Assembly (NCBI RefSeq): GCF_026684035.1
Contig: NZ_CP113361.1
Location: forward strand, 1,054,001-1,118,000
DNA: 64,000 bases
Origin: Methanogenium organophilum
Lineage (GTDB): Archaea; Halobacteriota; Methanomicrobia; Methanomicrobiales; Methanomicrobiaceae
Direction: 5' to 3'
In this document: positions 63,959 to 64,000 of the stretch, in pieces
Numbering within the stretch: the stretch's first letter is position 1
Layout: every line of letters begins with the position of its first letter
The notes under the pieces: generated by a model
Seen by the model: only the letters and a program-made list of their open reading frames with translations
Database searches by the model: none
Told to the model about the DNA's origin: nothing
Program-made: the position numbers and the translations under genes

Positions 63959-64000
63959 TAAGAGAAGGAAATAGACCTGGATTCATGTGAACGACAGATA

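Overview
The window looks like a chromosomal segment of an archaeon, most probably a euryarchaeal methanogen of the Methanomicrobiales type. Direct support for an archaeon is an initiator tRNA-Met with an A1-U72 pair and no encoded CCA, ribosomal protein L37e, an Sm-like protein, an archaeal PUA protein, archaeal SepF, a ZPR1-type zinc-finger protein, TATA-box promoters and oligo-T terminators. The narrower placement is inference from gene style (soluble histidine kinases with an H-D-I-L-N H-box, class II ribonucleotide reductase, many flavin and Fe-S redox proteins). No methanogenesis gene lies in the window.

Layout. 1-4.3 kb: end of a type I restriction locus (HsdR, YgjP-like metalloprotease) and a tRNA-like relic. 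4.3-12.1 kb: redox and stress genes (ferredoxin-type aldo/keto reductase, carboxymuconolactone decarboxylase family, MarR, GNAT), CorA, a flavoredoxin-type flavin reductase and a full-length class II ribonucleotide reductase. 12.3-19.3 kb: a signalling block of CheR-like methyltransferase and MBL protein facing a ParA / soluble poly-HAMP chemoreceptor / CheW operon. 19.3-21.1 kb: an AT-rich gap with a decayed insertion sequence. 21.2-26.7 kb: two PNPOx-family genes bracketing flavodoxin, a C-terminally short ribonucleotide reductase, a lipoprotein and a UbiA-type prenyltransferase, then a cysteine-rich regulator. 26.7-31.1 kb: radical SAM protein, DtxR-type regulator and a feo iron-uptake operon in which FeoB is two separate genes. 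31.2-38.3 kb: mostly single genes (phosphoribosyltransferase, TrmO, gate-domain permease, ChaB, SMR pump, cupins, flavoprotein). 38.4-42.4 kb: membrane histidine kinase, Trm5-like methyltransferase, HD hydrolase. 42.6-48.5 kb: complete arginine deiminase pathway genes (arcB, arcC, arcA), then P5C dehydrogenase and proline dehydrogenase. 48.7-57.6 kb: second aldo/keto reductase, AI-2E-type permease, soluble PAS kinase, an unusual Nramp/5TM-LYT fusion coupled to a LivJ-like binding protein, and a second flavin reductase. 57.6-59.2 kb: sparse. 59.2-64 kb: information-processing and housekeeping genes (thioredoxin, tRNA-iMet, purF, L37e, LSm, PUA, SepF, ZPR1).

The genes suggest an anaerobe with heavy investment in redox homeostasis, iron uptake and sensing, plus an amino-acid catabolic island (arginine to ornithine with ATP gain; proline to glutamate) that would be unusual in a methanogen. 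Many families occur twice in these 64 kb (aldo/keto reductase, CMD, flavin reductase, NrdJ, PNPOx, cupin, kinase, FeoA). The least explained units are the Nramp/5TM-LYT plus binding-protein pair, the ParA-linked soluble receptor array and the split FeoB. All family calls are from reading motifs; no database search was made.
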